Positions 15,174 to 23,721 of a DNA stretch of 51,922 nucleotides are shown here, one piece after another (position 1 is the first letter of the stretch; each line of letters starts with the position of its first letter). Source of the stretch: Lentzea kentuckyensis (lineage in GTDB: Bacteria > Actinomycetota > Actinomycetes > Mycobacteriales > Pseudonocardiaceae); contig NZ_MUYM01000094.1 in assembly GCF_002150765.1 (NCBI RefSeq), positions 1 to 51,922 of the forward strand. The letters run 5' to 3'. The translations under genes and the position numbers were made by a program. Below the pieces are notes generated by a model, which had not been told where the DNA came from, did no database searches, and was given only the letters and a program-made list of their open reading frames with translations.

Positions 15174-15433
15174 CTCGCCTCCCCGATCGAACTGAATTCT
15201 CCGGTCGATCCTATCTGCGGCCACATGGAAACCAGCAGTTCCTTCGACAAACATGCATTTTCACCCAGATGGGCCATCTACCTCTTTCTGCAGGTCAACG
15301 GATCGGATGCGACATCCATGTGACATCGGCACGGAACCAACAACGTGGTTCTTTCGTCAAGCCCGGTTTTGGCTGGCTCCCAACCGACAACGGTTGCGCT
15401 GTTACGCAAGAACGTGACGGAAGGTGATTGGCC
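15174..15433. promoter_or_regulatory. Divergent intergenic region
   Basis: 260 bp between the minus-strand XRE-TPR operon and the plus-strand zinc-ribbon operon, more AT-rich in its centre (15180-15300). It must hold promoters for both directions. A GGAAGG ribosome site precedes the ATG at 15434. No clear operator repeat seen. Confidence 0.35.
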
Positions 15434-15724
15434 ATGGGCCGCCGCTACAAATGGCAGCCGCACAACGGGGCCAGGCATGCGGTACCCCGGGAGCTCGCTG
15501 TCGGCCACGTGGGTCGCACGCTGTGCGACGTCGAAGTTACAGGCCACTCAGACACGTGGCCGGACGAAGCACGGTGCTGGCCAACGTGCCATGAATGCGA
15601 TCTTGCCTGGCGAGCACACGAACGGATCCTGCCGTGGCCACGAAACGAGCGTTCGAGAACGACTCGGCCCGACACGTCAGCTCTCATGGTCAGCGCTTGC
15701 ACGGCTCCATCAGGTGGACCGTGA
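15434..15724 (+). CDS. Small zinc-ribbon-like protein
   Basis: 96 residues from ATG 15434 with GGAAGG 8 nt upstream. The pattern GRTLC ... RCWPTCHECDLAWRAH gives four Cys in a ribbon arrangement. This is a recurrent family of small Pseudonocardiaceae proteins beginning MGRRYxWQPH, usually called zinc-finger proteins and found beside XRE regulators. Metal binding is likely from the Cys spacing; function is unknown. The stop overlaps the GTG start of the next gene (GTGA). Confidence 0.7.
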   Translation: MGRRYKWQPHNGARHAVPRELAVGHVGRTLCDVEVTGHSDTWPDEARCWPTCHECDLAWRAHERILPWPRNERSRTTRPDTSALMVSACTAPSGGP

Positions 15725-16431
15725 GGATTGCCGACAGGGTTGCCAAGGACAAGCGTCTTTCCTGGGAACGCAAGGGTGGCGTGGTCCTCGCAGCGTTCCT
15801 CGAACGCATCGGCACCGAGCACACGGTGGCACGGCTCCTGGAGCTGACCAGGCTTGCCGACTCCGACGTGCTCAACCAGTTGCGCAGGTTCACCAAAGTC
15901 GGCCTGCTCAGCCGACGCACGGACATGGAGGTGTTCCCCGCCGAAGACCACTTCTGGTTGCCGACAGAGGGTGTTCCTCGGGCACGTGCGCTGCTGCAGC
16001 AGGCCGACGATGGCGATCTCAGAGAGCTGGCTGGAGAACGTGGTCTTGACGTCGACCGTGCCTTGGGTGACTTCTCGACTCAACAGCCGTACCCCGTCGC
16101 TCTCGGCAAGGCACTGCGAGACGCCCGCATCGCTTTCGGATGGAGTCAGGTCAACGTCGCCGCCGAGGTGCCATCCGTATCGGGCCCGAGCTTGTCCCAG
16201 ATCGAGAACGGGCACGCGTTGCCGACGCTGATCACGCTGGCCGAACTGGCCCTCGTGTACGGGGTCGACCCGGTCGCACTGCTCGTGCACGCGGCGTGCC
16301 ATTCAAAGGCTGACAAACAAGTCCAAGCTTTGAAGATCGCGGAGCCGACGTTCCGCGCGGTGCTCACCCACAAGTTTGCGGAGCGGCGCTTTCGCGAGAT
16401 CGCGCGAGCAAGACCGCACCGACACCAGTGA
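15721..16431 (+). CDS. wHTH + XRE two-domain transcriptional regulator
   Basis: 236 residues if translation starts at the coupled GTG (15721), which overlaps the previous stop and has AGGTGG upstream; an upstream GTG at 15634 would add 29 residues. Residues 1-95 form a winged helix (KGGVVLAAFLERIGTEHTVA, then LNQLRRFTKVGLLSRR and a hairpin). The C-terminal half has a canonical XRE helix-turn-helix (FGWSQVNVAAEVPSVSGPSL followed by SQIENGHALPTLITL). The combination suggests a repressor binding DNA through XRE and sensing or dimerising through the wHTH. It faces convergently into the small secreted protein gene. Confidence 0.75.
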   Translation: MRIADRVAKDKRLSWERKGGVVLAAFLERIGTEHTVARLLELTRLADSDVLNQLRRFTKVGLLSRRTDMEVFPAEDHFWLPTEGVPRARALLQQADDGDLRELAGERGLDVDRALGDFSTQQPYPVALGKALRDARIAFGWSQVNVAAEVPSVSGPSLSQIENGHALPTLITLAELALVYGVDPVALLVHAACHSKADKQVQALKIAEPTFRAVLTHKFAERRFREIARARPHRHQ

Positions 16432-16464
16432 TCACGCGTGCCTGGGCAGCTCTGGACTCGCCAC

Positions 16465-16836
16465 TCAAACTCGCGGCTGCGAGAGCGAGCACCTCTGGTC
16501 GCCAGGCGGACCGGTGAGGTTCGGCGGTGTGGTGACGTAGTAGGCATTGACGACCTTGTGCGGACCATCCTTGAAGTAGGGGCGCTGCCCCCAGGGCTCG
16601 ATACAAGATGTGCCGGTGCTGCCTTGGCTCCAGTGGTGTTTGACGAGGATGAAGCCGTCGGCACAGTGGATATAGCGGCCGGTCAGCTCCCCCTGGGGCG
16701 GGTTGATCTCATAGAAGCCACAGCGCTGAGGCGTGATCGCAGCAGCGGAGTAGCCGTTGGTGTCGATCATGCCGAGAGCGGTGGCGGCGAGGAGCATGCC
16801 TGCGGCACCAAGTGAACGTGCGACGTTCGCGTTCAT
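16465..16836 (-). CDS. Small secreted Cys-containing protein (possibly DUF6355-like)
   Basis: 123 residues from ATG 16836 with an AGGAC-like ribosome site upstream. A clear signal peptide (ARSLGAAGMLLAATALGM) precedes a short mature protein with four Cys (RCGFYE, IHCADGF, TSCIEP, QRCSLS), likely two disulfides. The pattern C-G-x-Y/F-E ... H-C-x-D/G ... C ... YY resembles small secreted actinobacterial proteins annotated DUF6355; I hold this tentatively. The gene lies downstream of the flavoprotein on the same strand, separated by the 15-bp palindrome, so it may have its own transcript. Confidence 0.6.
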   Translation of the reverse strand: MNANVARSLGAAGMLLAATALGMIDTNGYSAAAITPQRCGFYEINPPQGELTGRYIHCADGFILVKHHWSQGSTGTSCIEPWGQRPYFKDGPHKVVNAYYVTTPPNLTGPPGDQRCSLSQPRV

Positions 16837-16906
16837 GGTAGGACCTCTTTCGCTGAAGTAGTTGCTGCACTTCAGTTTTGGAGAGTCCACAGCAGACTGA
16901 CAAGAT

Positions 16907-16941
16907 GTCTTCTGTATCGCGGTGAGCGCGATACAGAAGAC
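16907..16941. promoter_or_regulatory. Perfect 15-bp inverted repeat (operator or terminator)
   Basis: GTCTTCTGTATCGCG at 16907-16921 and its exact reverse complement at 16927-16941 flank a 5-nt loop (GTGAG). It sits 3 bp beyond the flavoprotein stop and 70 bp before the secreted-protein start. There is no T-run, so a simple intrinsic terminator is not clear. The half-words CTGTATCGCG and CAGAAGAC recur at the start of the XRE-NB-ARC regulator gene (20437-20469), which argues for a protein-binding site. Confidence 0.7.
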
Positions 16942-16944
16942 GAG

Positions 16945-18165
16945 CTACTGCAACCGTTCGAGATAGAGCTGTCCGCCCGTCTGCAAGGTCTTCGTGACGA
17001 GGGCATCGTTTGCCGCCTGCATTGCGGCTACGACGTGCGGTGCGTTGACCGGTGCGTAGCGGAGTGCGGCGACGAGAAAAACAATGTCGTCGTTGGGCAG
17101 CGCGAGCAGGGGTGTGGTGATGCGATCGGTACGCAAAGGGTAGGCAAGGACGAGGCCGAAGTCGCTGTACAGGTCGGCGCCAAGTTCGTGTTCGGTGTGG
17201 CACAGCAGCTCGGCGGCGGCGTTGCTCGGCAGAAAAAGGTTGCACCACGGGTGCGGCGAGTCCCACAGGCCAGCATCTCGTAGGAGAGGTTCGCCGGTAG
17301 CGAGCCGGTTGACGAAGTCCCAGTATCCCGCGGTCTGGGAGTCGGCGTCGCTGAAGGCGAGACCGTCAAGGTGACCGTGCCCTGCGGAGACGCCGTTGAA
17401 GGTGACCGCTTCGAGTTCGGTGATGCGGTGGCCGTCGCGGATCTTGAGCTGACCCTCGACGTAGTCGAAGGCATCAGCGGTCACGAGGTGCTGCTGGTCC
17501 ACGACGAGCTGGTCCACGGTGTCGTAGCAGAGTTTGTGCCACGTCACCGTCTCCGGGGCGGGTACGAGGCGCAGGGTGGCTCGAGTGATGATGCCGTTGC
17601 GGCCCCGGCCGGCGCGTACCGCGTCGAAGACCTCTCGGTTCTCGCCCGGCCCGCAGGACACGATGGCACCACTGGTAGTGACGACCTCCAAGCCCAGGAC
17701 GTTGTCAGTCTGTGCGCCATGGTGATGGCTCGCACCGCCGAGACCACCGACCGACAGCGTGCCGCCGACAGTGAGTTCGAGGTAGTCGGTGAGCACGGGC
17801 GGTGTCAGTCCGCGGGGCAGCGTGGCGTGCAGTACGTCGCTCCACTTTGTACCCGCGTCGACGATCACACGGTCGGAGCGGACTTCATGAATGGCGTTGA
17901 GCTGGTTCATGTCGATGACCACGCCCTCGAGTGCCTGGGCTTGGCCGCCGGTCGAGTGGCCCTGGCCGCGAGGCACGACGCGCATGCCATGTTCGCTGGC
18001 GTGCTGGACCACGGTGCTGATGTCAGTTGCGGTGGCGGGTCGCAGGACGGCGGCAGGCCGGTGGTGGACAAGGTCGCCGTAGTCCTGCGCGGCCCAGCGG
18101 AGGGCATCTACGTCGGTTTCGAGTGTTCCGGCCAGCTCCGGCAGAGCAGCAAAGGTTGGGATCAC
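16945..18165 (-). CDS. Cytokinin-dehydrogenase-like FAD-linked oxidase, C-terminus short
   Basis: 406 residues from ATG 18165, which overlaps the TGA of the regulator upstream (ATGA). The PCMH FAD-binding domain is complete: RPATATDISTVVQHASEHGM, PRGQGHSTGGQA whose His is the expected covalent FAD attachment residue, LTVGGTLSVGGLGGASHHHG, and RNGIITRATLRLVPAPE. The substrate domain contains SPHPWCNLFLPS. These phrases match plant-type cytokinin oxidases and bacterial relatives. The frame stops right after GGQLYLERLQ, before the usual last 40-60 residues that close the FAD site, so the enzyme may be truncated or inactive. Substrate is not predictable; regulation by the coupled upstream gene is likely. 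Confidence 0.75.
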   Translation of the reverse strand: MIPTFAALPELAGTLETDVDALRWAAQDYGDLVHHRPAAVLRPATATDISTVVQHASEHGMRVVPRGQGHSTGGQAQALEGVVIDMNQLNAIHEVRSDRVIVDAGTKWSDVLHATLPRGLTPPVLTDYLELTVGGTLSVGGLGGASHHHGAQTDNVLGLEVVTTSGAIVSCGPGENREVFDAVRAGRGRNGIITRATLRLVPAPETVTWHKLCYDTVDQLVVDQQHLVTADAFDYVEGQLKIRDGHRITELEAVTFNGVSAGHGHLDGLAFSDADSQTAGYWDFVNRLATGEPLLRDAGLWDSPHPWCNLFLPSNAAAELLCHTEHELGADLYSDFGLVLAYPLRTDRITTPLLALPNDDIVFLVAALRYAPVNAPHVVAAMQAANDALVTKTLQTGGQLYLERLQ

Positions 18166-20459
18166 TGGCGATCCTCCCTCAAGCTATTGATCATCTGTTG
18201 GCGCAGTCGCGTAGCGGTGGGCTCGATGTTGCCATTGAGCAGTTCCGCCGCGGCCGACCACGCCTGATGGGCGGCACGATGGTTGCCGCGGTCGGCCTGC
18301 AGGTCACCGATGCGGCTGTGGACGTGAGCTTGGCTCCACATGTCACCGACGTTCTCGAACGTGTCCAAGGCATTGTCCAGATGCCGCAGCGCAAGGTCGT
18401 GGTCGCCGGCGGACTCGGCAAGGCCTGCAAGCAGGATCGACGCGCAGCCAGAGGACATGAAGTCCTGGGCATCATCGAGGGTCTTCCTGACGAGGTCGAG
18501 CAGCTCGCCTGCTTCGGCAGTCGCGCCGAGTGCGGCTCGTGCCATCGCAAGGTGCGCGGTCGCGACCGCGTGCTCCCAGGTATCGCCTATGTCGAGGCTG
18601 ACCTGGCGGGCGGTCTCGCAGTGCTCGATCGCCGTGTCGTAGTCGCCGAGCTGGCAGTACGCCCGTCCGAGACCGACATGGCCCACAGCGATTCCGCTGC
18701 GGTCGCCGAGCTCGGCTCGGATTGTCATCGCCTCCCGATAGAGCTCGAGCGACGAGACGGCGTCTCCTGCGTCGATCCCCGCGTCGGCCAGCGTCTCCAG
18801 ATTCCATGCCTCGGCGTCGCGGTGTCCACCCTGACGGGCCATGGCAAGCGCGTCCCGCAGCGCGGGCACCCACCATGACCAGGCACGGCGGTGGAAGAGC
18901 ATCTCGCTGATCACCACCGGCAGGTAGGCGACCGTGGTGATACTCCACTGCGCGCCGCACCGGACCAGCCGGACGAGTAGCCGCAGCTCGTCCTCGAACC
19001 AGCGGATGGCGTCCGCTGGCCGCCGGAATGTCAACGTTGTCAGCCTGCGACTGGGCAGGTCAGGTGGACGCCGAGGCCGGGAGGGCCACAGCAGTCGTGT
19101 CGCTGCCGCTCCCGTGCTCAGGTACGAGTCGATGAGCCGCTCGAGCGCGGCGACGTTGGCCTCGTGCGGGTTGTGCTCGAGGGCGAGTTCGTGGGCGTAG
19201 GAGCGGACGAGGTCGTGCATCACGAACTGATCCTTCGGGGTCAGCTCGATCAAGTGCACGCTGGCCAGGGCGGACAAGTGGCCCAGCGCGAACTCCGGCG
19301 GGAGTTCGGCGAGAGCCGCGGCGGCCTCGATGCGGATAGGCCCGCCGGGATGTAGCCCGAAGAACCGGAACGCGGCTGCCATCTTTGGAGGCAGCGCGTC
19401 GTGGGAGTAGGACAGCACGGTCCGCACGGCGAGAGTGTCATCGACCGCGAACACGTCGAGCGGCTGGCGTCGAGTGAGCTCGTCGGCCAGTGCGCTCAGT
19501 GGCGTGTTGCGCTTCAGGTTGGCTCGTTCGGCTGCGATGCGCAGTGCAAGCGGGAGTCGTCCGGCTCGGTCGGCGATGACTTGCGCCGCGGCGGGGTCGA
19601 CGTCGAGCCGCGGTCCGACCACCGACCGGAGAAGCTCGTGCGCTTCGCTGGTGCTCATCGGCTGGACAGTGAGGCGGACCGCGCCCTCGTGCACGACCGC
19701 ACCCGACAAACGGTTGCGGCTGGTGATCAGTGCGAGTGAGGTCGCCGAGCCTGGCAACAGCGGTCGGATCTGCTCGGCGTCGAACGCGTTGTCCAGCACC
19801 ACCAAGGTGCGGGTGCCCTCCAGCAGGGTGCGGTACAGGGCCGACCGGCCGCCGAGATCACTTGGGATCTCCGATGGCGTCGCACCCAGTGAGAGCAGAA
19901 AAGCGCCGAGCACGACCGCAGGGTCTTCAGGCGGGTCTGCGGCGTAGCCGCGCAGGTCGGTGAACAGCACGCCGTCCGGGAAGTCCGCAGCGATCTCATG
20001 CGCCCAGATGACAGTGAACGCGGTCTTGCCCACTCCGGCCGGGCCGTCGATGGCGATCACGCCCTCGTGCACGGCCAGGGCGGCTGCGGCCTCCTTGAGC
20101 AACTCGCGGCGAGGCACGAACCCGCGCACGGACGCCGGCAGTTGCGCGGGACGGACGCGGTCACGCATGTTCCGGGAGCGAGGCTTCGGCGCAGCGAGCC
20201 CGGCAAGCTGCCCGTCGGCGCCGAGCGCGTCGTCAATGGCTGCGGCAACCTCGGGGCTGGGCACGCTGCGGTCGTGTTCGAGGTTGCTGAGGTAGCCCCG
20301 ACTCACGCTGGACTCAACGCTGAGTTTGGTCAGCGACTTTCTCTGCGCATCACGCAGCTCACGCATTCGTCGGCCAAACGTCTGGACATTCGTTTGGACA
20401 TGTTCATTCTTCGACCCCCCGGTCGTTTGGATAGCTGTCTTCTGCTGTCTCTTGTTCAT
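18162..20459 (-). CDS. XRE-NB-ARC-TPR (STAND) transcriptional regulator
   Basis: 765 residues from ATG 20459, with GGGGAGAG about 9 nt upstream. Residues 28-85 are an XRE helix-turn-helix (KSLTKLSVESSVSRGYLSNL). Residues about 110-400 are an NB-ARC ATPase: Walker A GPAGVGKTAF, Walker B TLVVLDNA, ALITSRNRLSG, GRLPLALRIAAERA. Residues 500-760 are TPR repeats (GLGRAYCQLGDYDTAIEHCE, LAESAGDHDLALRHLDNALD). The plan is that of AfsR/SARP-type STAND regulators with an XRE domain in place of the SARP domain. It is the first gene of an operon with the flavoprotein, and a palindrome half-site abuts its start codon, suggesting autoregulation. Confidence 0.85.
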   Translation of the reverse strand: MNKRQQKTAIQTTGGSKNEHVQTNVQTFGRRMRELRDAQRKSLTKLSVESSVSRGYLSNLEHDRSVPSPEVAAAIDDALGADGQLAGLAAPKPRSRNMRDRVRPAQLPASVRGFVPRRELLKEAAAALAVHEGVIAIDGPAGVGKTAFTVIWAHEIAADFPDGVLFTDLRGYAADPPEDPAVVLGAFLLSLGATPSEIPSDLGGRSALYRTLLEGTRTLVVLDNAFDAEQIRPLLPGSATSLALITSRNRLSGAVVHEGAVRLTVQPMSTSEAHELLRSVVGPRLDVDPAAAQVIADRAGRLPLALRIAAERANLKRNTPLSALADELTRRQPLDVFAVDDTLAVRTVLSYSHDALPPKMAAAFRFFGLHPGGPIRIEAAAALAELPPEFALGHLSALASVHLIELTPKDQFVMHDLVRSYAHELALEHNPHEANVAALERLIDSYLSTGAAATRLLWPSRPRRPPDLPSRRLTTLTFRRPADAIRWFEDELRLLVRLVRCGAQWSITTVAYLPVVISEMLFHRRAWSWWVPALRDALAMARQGGHRDAEAWNLETLADAGIDAGDAVSSLELYREAMTIRAELGDRSGIAVGHVGLGRAYCQLGDYDTAIEHCETARQVSLDIGDTWEHAVATAHLAMARAALGATAEAGELLDLVRKTLDDAQDFMSSGCASILLAGLAESAGDHDLALRHLDNALDTFENVGDMWSQAHVHSRIGDLQADRGNHRAAHQAWSAAAELLNGNIEPTATRLRQQMINSLREDRQ

Positions 20460-20469
20460 CGCGATACAG
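20437..20469. promoter_or_regulatory. Candidate operator half-sites at regulator start
   Basis: GTCTTCTG at 20437-20444 and CGCGATACAG at 20460-20469 are the two word types that make up the arms of the palindrome at 16907-16941. Here they straddle the regulator start codon and are separated by 15 nt. Confidence 0.45.
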
Positions 20470-20690
20470 CTCTCCCCTAGCGGTTCGCCCCTGAACCTGC
20501 CAACACTGAACGTTGTCGACCAACTACGTGCAGTGGAAACAGCAGGTCCGAGGAGGTGAGGGTATGCAGAAGACTCGTTGCTTCGTCACGTATTCCAAGC
20601 AGCCAGGCGTAGGAAGTCACCCAGTCGAACGACAACTTTCGTTGATCAGCGGAAGCAAATTCGGCTTTCGCACTCTCGGCGGGAGGAGCA

Positions 20691-21332
20691 ATGTCGCTCT
20701 GGCTGCCCTATTGCCTTCTCGGTGCTGCCGCAGGCCCGTTCGTCATCGCTTTCGCCAGCACGGTGCCGCGACGCGAATCGCCGTCGTGGCGCACAGTCAC
20801 GAGGAGCGAGCCGATACAGATGCTGGCGGCCAGCGCGCTGCTGAGCTTCGCCTTGGCTCAGGCGGCCGAGCGTCGACCCACCGTGGTGGGCGCGGTCTCG
20901 TGGCTGGTGATCGTCGGCCTACTGCTCACCCTGATCGACTGGAGCTGTCACCGGCTGCCGCACCGTGTCGTCGGCACGCTGCTCGGCGGCGGGACAGCCC
21001 AGTTCGGTCTCACCGCGTTTGTGGAACGCGACGGCGGACCGTTGGTGCGAGCAGGTGCCGCTGGGGCTGTCGTGTTGGCGGCCACGATGACGATCTCCTT
21101 GGCGTCGCCTTCAGGATGGGGCGCCGGCGACGTCACCCTGTCGACCACGATCGCGTTCTTCCTGGGCTGGTTCAGCTGGTGGCACGTCTTCGCCGGATTC
21201 TTCCTGGCGCTGCTGCTCGGCGTGGTCACGTTCGGTGTGCTGCGCATGAGACGCGTCTACCGCCGCGACCTGCAGATTCCGCTCGGACCTGCGTTGGTCT
21301 TCGCCGCCGTCTGCACGATCCTGATCATGTAG
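20691..21332 (+). CDS. Prepilin peptidase (TadV/CpaA type)
   Basis: 213 residues, ATG 20691 with GGGAGGAG just upstream. Several hydrophobic segments span nearly the whole length. The two catalytic Asp of type IV prepilin peptidases are visible: TLIDWSCHRLPH and the GxGD motif in GWGAGDVTLS. No N-terminal Cys-containing methylase domain is present, as in TadV/CpaA peptidases. It would cleave the Flp pilin and TadE-like pseudopilins at the inner face of the membrane, directly before their hydrophobic segments. First gene of the Tad locus. Confidence 0.85.
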   Translation: MSLWLPYCLLGAAAGPFVIAFASTVPRRESPSWRTVTRSEPIQMLAASALLSFALAQAAERRPTVVGAVSWLVIVGLLLTLIDWSCHRLPHRVVGTLLGGGTAQFGLTAFVERDGGPLVRAGAAGAVVLAATMTISLASPSGWGAGDVTLSTTIAFFLGWFSWWHVFAGFFLALLLGVVTFGVLRMRRVYRRDLQIPLGPALVFAAVCTILIM

Positions 21333-21500
21333 CGGAGGCCACCTGATGTGCCAACCGTTCAGCGAGGTGCATCCCGCGCCAGCCAACTACCTACGCCCGG
21401 ACACCGTGTTCACGCCGGGCTCGCCAGTCGAGGTGGACCCCGTCCTCCCTCAGGGGTCCGCCTCGACACCACCGTTCACGTTCTCGACTTGGAGGCCACG

Positions 21501-22052
21501 GTGAACTTCGCGAAGACACTCATTGCAACGGGCGCGATCATCATGCTGACCTCTTGTGACAGCAAACCGGCCTCGACAAGTAATCCCGCGACCGCGCAGC
21601 CACCACCGTCCACGGTCCCCTCGGCCCCTACCGCGGCAGAGCAGGCACAGCGCGACGCTCTCGCGGCCTATCTGGGGATGTGGGACGCGTTCGTCGCAGC
21701 TGCGGCCACGTCGGACGGGCAGTCATCCAAGCTGAGCCAGTACGCGACAGGGTTTGCGCTGTCGACTCTGTCCCAGGGTCTGAAAGCGGACCGCGACAAC
21801 GGGTTTGTCAGCAAGGGCTCTCCGAACCATAACGCCCAGGTGTCCTCCGTGGAGCCTCTGGCGAACCCGGTCAAGGTAACCATCGGTGATTGCAGTGACT
21901 CCACCAACGCGTTGAAGTACCGAGTCGACAACGGGGAACCAGCCGACGACGGAGCTGGTGGTCGTCGGTTCATCAAGGCCACCGTGGAGAAGCAGGCTGA
22001 CGGATCGTGGAAAGTGACGAGCTTCGGCGTGCAAGGAGTAGGAACATGTTGA
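21501..22052 (+). CDS. Small secreted lipoprotein of the Tad locus
   Basis: 183 residues from GTG 21501 with GGAGG 5 nt upstream; the open frame continues upstream without a signal peptide. N-terminus FAKTLIATGAIIMLTSC carries a lipobox, followed by a Pro/Ser/Thr/Ala linker. The remaining domain (AYLGMWDAFVAAAATSD ... GSWKVTSFGVQGVGTC) resembles the small NTF2-like secreted proteins found beside Tad genes in actinomycetes: helical start, then strands ending SWKVT. Function unknown; envelope-anchored role likely. Overlaps the next gene by 7 bp. Confidence 0.7.
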   Translation: MNFAKTLIATGAIIMLTSCDSKPASTSNPATAQPPPSTVPSAPTAAEQAQRDALAAYLGMWDAFVAAAATSDGQSSKLSQYATGFALSTLSQGLKADRDNGFVSKGSPNHNAQVSSVEPLANPVKVTIGDCSDSTNALKYRVDNGEPADDGAGGRRFIKATVEKQADGSWKVTSFGVQGVGTC

Positions 22053-22909
22053 CTTCCCAACGTGCCTGCGGCGTCGTCGCCTTCACCCTCGTAGCTACCG
22101 TCGCGAGTTCTGTTCCCGCCTTGGCCGACATCTACGGCAATGTCGACTGCAACCAGAGTCCGGCCCCGGAGTGTCAGCTCGACGCCGGTGCGTCCGGCCA
22201 GAACAGCAGTCAGGCACACGATGGGCGCAAGCCCGGACGCCCTGGCTCCGCAGACGAGTCGGCCGACAGCGAGTTCGGGTGCCGCTACGTACCGGTCGAC
22301 CATCAACCACCACAGGGTCAGCCTCAGGAACCTGGCGGGTGGTTCATGGTGTTGTGCTCGCCGGATGGCAAAGACCCTGACTCGCACGGTCCGGTGTGGA
22401 TTCCCGCCGGTTCCACTACGGCACCGTCTTTGACCCCGGCGCAGGTCGCTCAGATCGCACGCAAGCAATTGAGGCTGCCGACCCCGTCCATCGCCGCGAG
22501 CCCAGCCGGCACTCAGCTCGTACACCTACCGACCTGGCTGTGGTTGCCGGAGGGATGGATGGCGTCGAGCGCAACAGCATCGGTGCCCGGCGTATCGGTG
22601 ACAGCGACGGCGAAGCCGATGTCAGCGACCTGGTCGATGGGTGACGGCAGAATCGTCACGTGCACAGGAGCAGGCACTCCTTTCCGGCCGGGCAACGACG
22701 CGAAAGCCTCATCGCCGGACTGCGGTCACACCTACCGCACCTCGTCTGCAGGGCAAGCGGGGCAAGCGTTCCCGGTCACCGTGACAGTGCGCTGGATCGT
22801 CACTTGGGCGGGCGCAGGTCAAAGCGGAACGTTCCCGGACTTGACCACGACCGACACCGCAGCCTTCGGCGTCGCGGAGTCCCACGCCCTCAACAACAAC
22901 GGCGGCTGA
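22046..22909 (+). CDS. Secreted protein of the Tad locus
   Basis: 287 residues from ATG 22046 with AAGGAGTAGGAAC upstream. A signal peptide (GVVAFTLVATVASSVPALA) is followed by a low-complexity Gln/Ser/Gly stretch, then a beta-rich domain with VWIPAG, LPTWLWLPEGW, VSVTATAKPMSATWSMGDGR, CGHTYRTSS and VTVTVRWIVTW. The GDG ... CxHxY arrangement resembles a PKD-like beta-sandwich. Similar proteins are common next to tad genes in Actinobacteria and may be pilus- or envelope-associated. The function is not established. Confidence 0.7.
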   Translation: MLTSQRACGVVAFTLVATVASSVPALADIYGNVDCNQSPAPECQLDAGASGQNSSQAHDGRKPGRPGSADESADSEFGCRYVPVDHQPPQGQPQEPGGWFMVLCSPDGKDPDSHGPVWIPAGSTTAPSLTPAQVAQIARKQLRLPTPSIAASPAGTQLVHLPTWLWLPEGWMASSATASVPGVSVTATAKPMSATWSMGDGRIVTCTGAGTPFRPGNDAKASSPDCGHTYRTSSAGQAGQAFPVTVTVRWIVTWAGAGQSGTFPDLTTTDTAAFGVAESHALNNNGG

Positions 22910-23019
22910 CCCTCACCGGACCTCCACGCCGCTCCTAACAACAAAAACGGCACCCACTCATCCGCTCGCGAATCTCCGCGACGCGGCGCACTACTCCCAT
23001 GCCTAAAGGAGGTACCGAC

Positions 23020-23721
23020 GTGCTCACCGACATCTCGTCCCAGGATCGGCCCGTCACATCGGCCGGTGGTCCGTGGGCCACGGACGGCAAGAAGACCGCG
23101 TCCCGGCTACGCGGAGCTCGGCGGCGCAGCATCCCCCATCTGGTGCTGGGGGTGCTGCTTGTTCTCTCATGCGCTGCGGCGTCCGTGGTGACGTCATCGA
23201 ACTCCGAGAGCAGGCAGTCCGTTCTGGCATTGGCGCGGCCCGTTCCGGTCGGCCATATGTTGACCTCGCAGGATCTCAAGCAGGTCAACGTCGCTGTTGA
23301 TCCTGAAGTGTCTGTTGTGGACGCAAACCAGGCAGGCAGCGTCCTGGGCAGGACGATGTCGGCGAGCCTGCCTTCCGGCGCACTGCTGACGCCGGAAGCG
23401 GTAAGCGGAGCTGGAGTTCCCCCAGCTGGACAGGCGATCACGGCCCTGTCGCTGAAAGCCGGGCAGTTCCCGCTGGAAGTGTCGTCCGGTGCCCACGTGT
23501 CGGTCGTGCTCGTGCCAGGCCAACCGGACGCCGCGTCGGCAAGCCCGCCGGCGCTGGAGAACGCGACGCAGTGGCCGGCGGTGGTCGCCAGCGTGACTTC
23601 AGCCTCGAACCAGCAGACCACGGTGGTCTCGGTGCAGCTGAGCCCGGCCGCCGCTCGCCAGATCGCTGCCGTGCCCGCGGGTCAGTTGTCGATCGTGATG
23701 CTTGCGGGGAGTGGTCGGTGA
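23020..23721 (+). CDS. CpaB-like SAF-domain protein
   Basis: 233 residues from GTG 23020, selected because AAAGGAGG lies 7 nt upstream; an ATG at 22999 would put the ribosome site inside the gene. A transmembrane segment (HLVLGVLLVLSCAAASVVT) is followed by a SAF domain: VLALARPVPVGHMLTSQDLK, ASLPSGALLTPEAV, LSLKAGQFPLEVSSGAHVSV. CpaB/RcpC proteins form the periplasmic part of Tad machines; in Gram-positive relatives the SAF protein probably acts at the cell-wall face. The stop overlaps the next start (TGATG). Confidence 0.8.
   Translation: MLTDISSQDRPVTSAGGPWATDGKKTASRLRGARRRSIPHLVLGVLLVLSCAAASVVTSSNSESRQSVLALARPVPVGHMLTSQDLKQVNVAVDPEVSVVDANQAGSVLGRTMSASLPSGALLTPEAVSGAGVPPAGQAITALSLKAGQFPLEVSSGAHVSVVLVPGQPDAASASPPALENATQWPAVVASVTSASNQQTTVVSVQLSPAAARQIAAVPAGQLSIVMLAGSGR

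Noticed and set aside
18027..18878. Long plus-strand frame opposite the STAND regulator
   Set aside because: Shadow of the TPR region in a high-GC gene; no ribosome site and no recognisable protein pattern.
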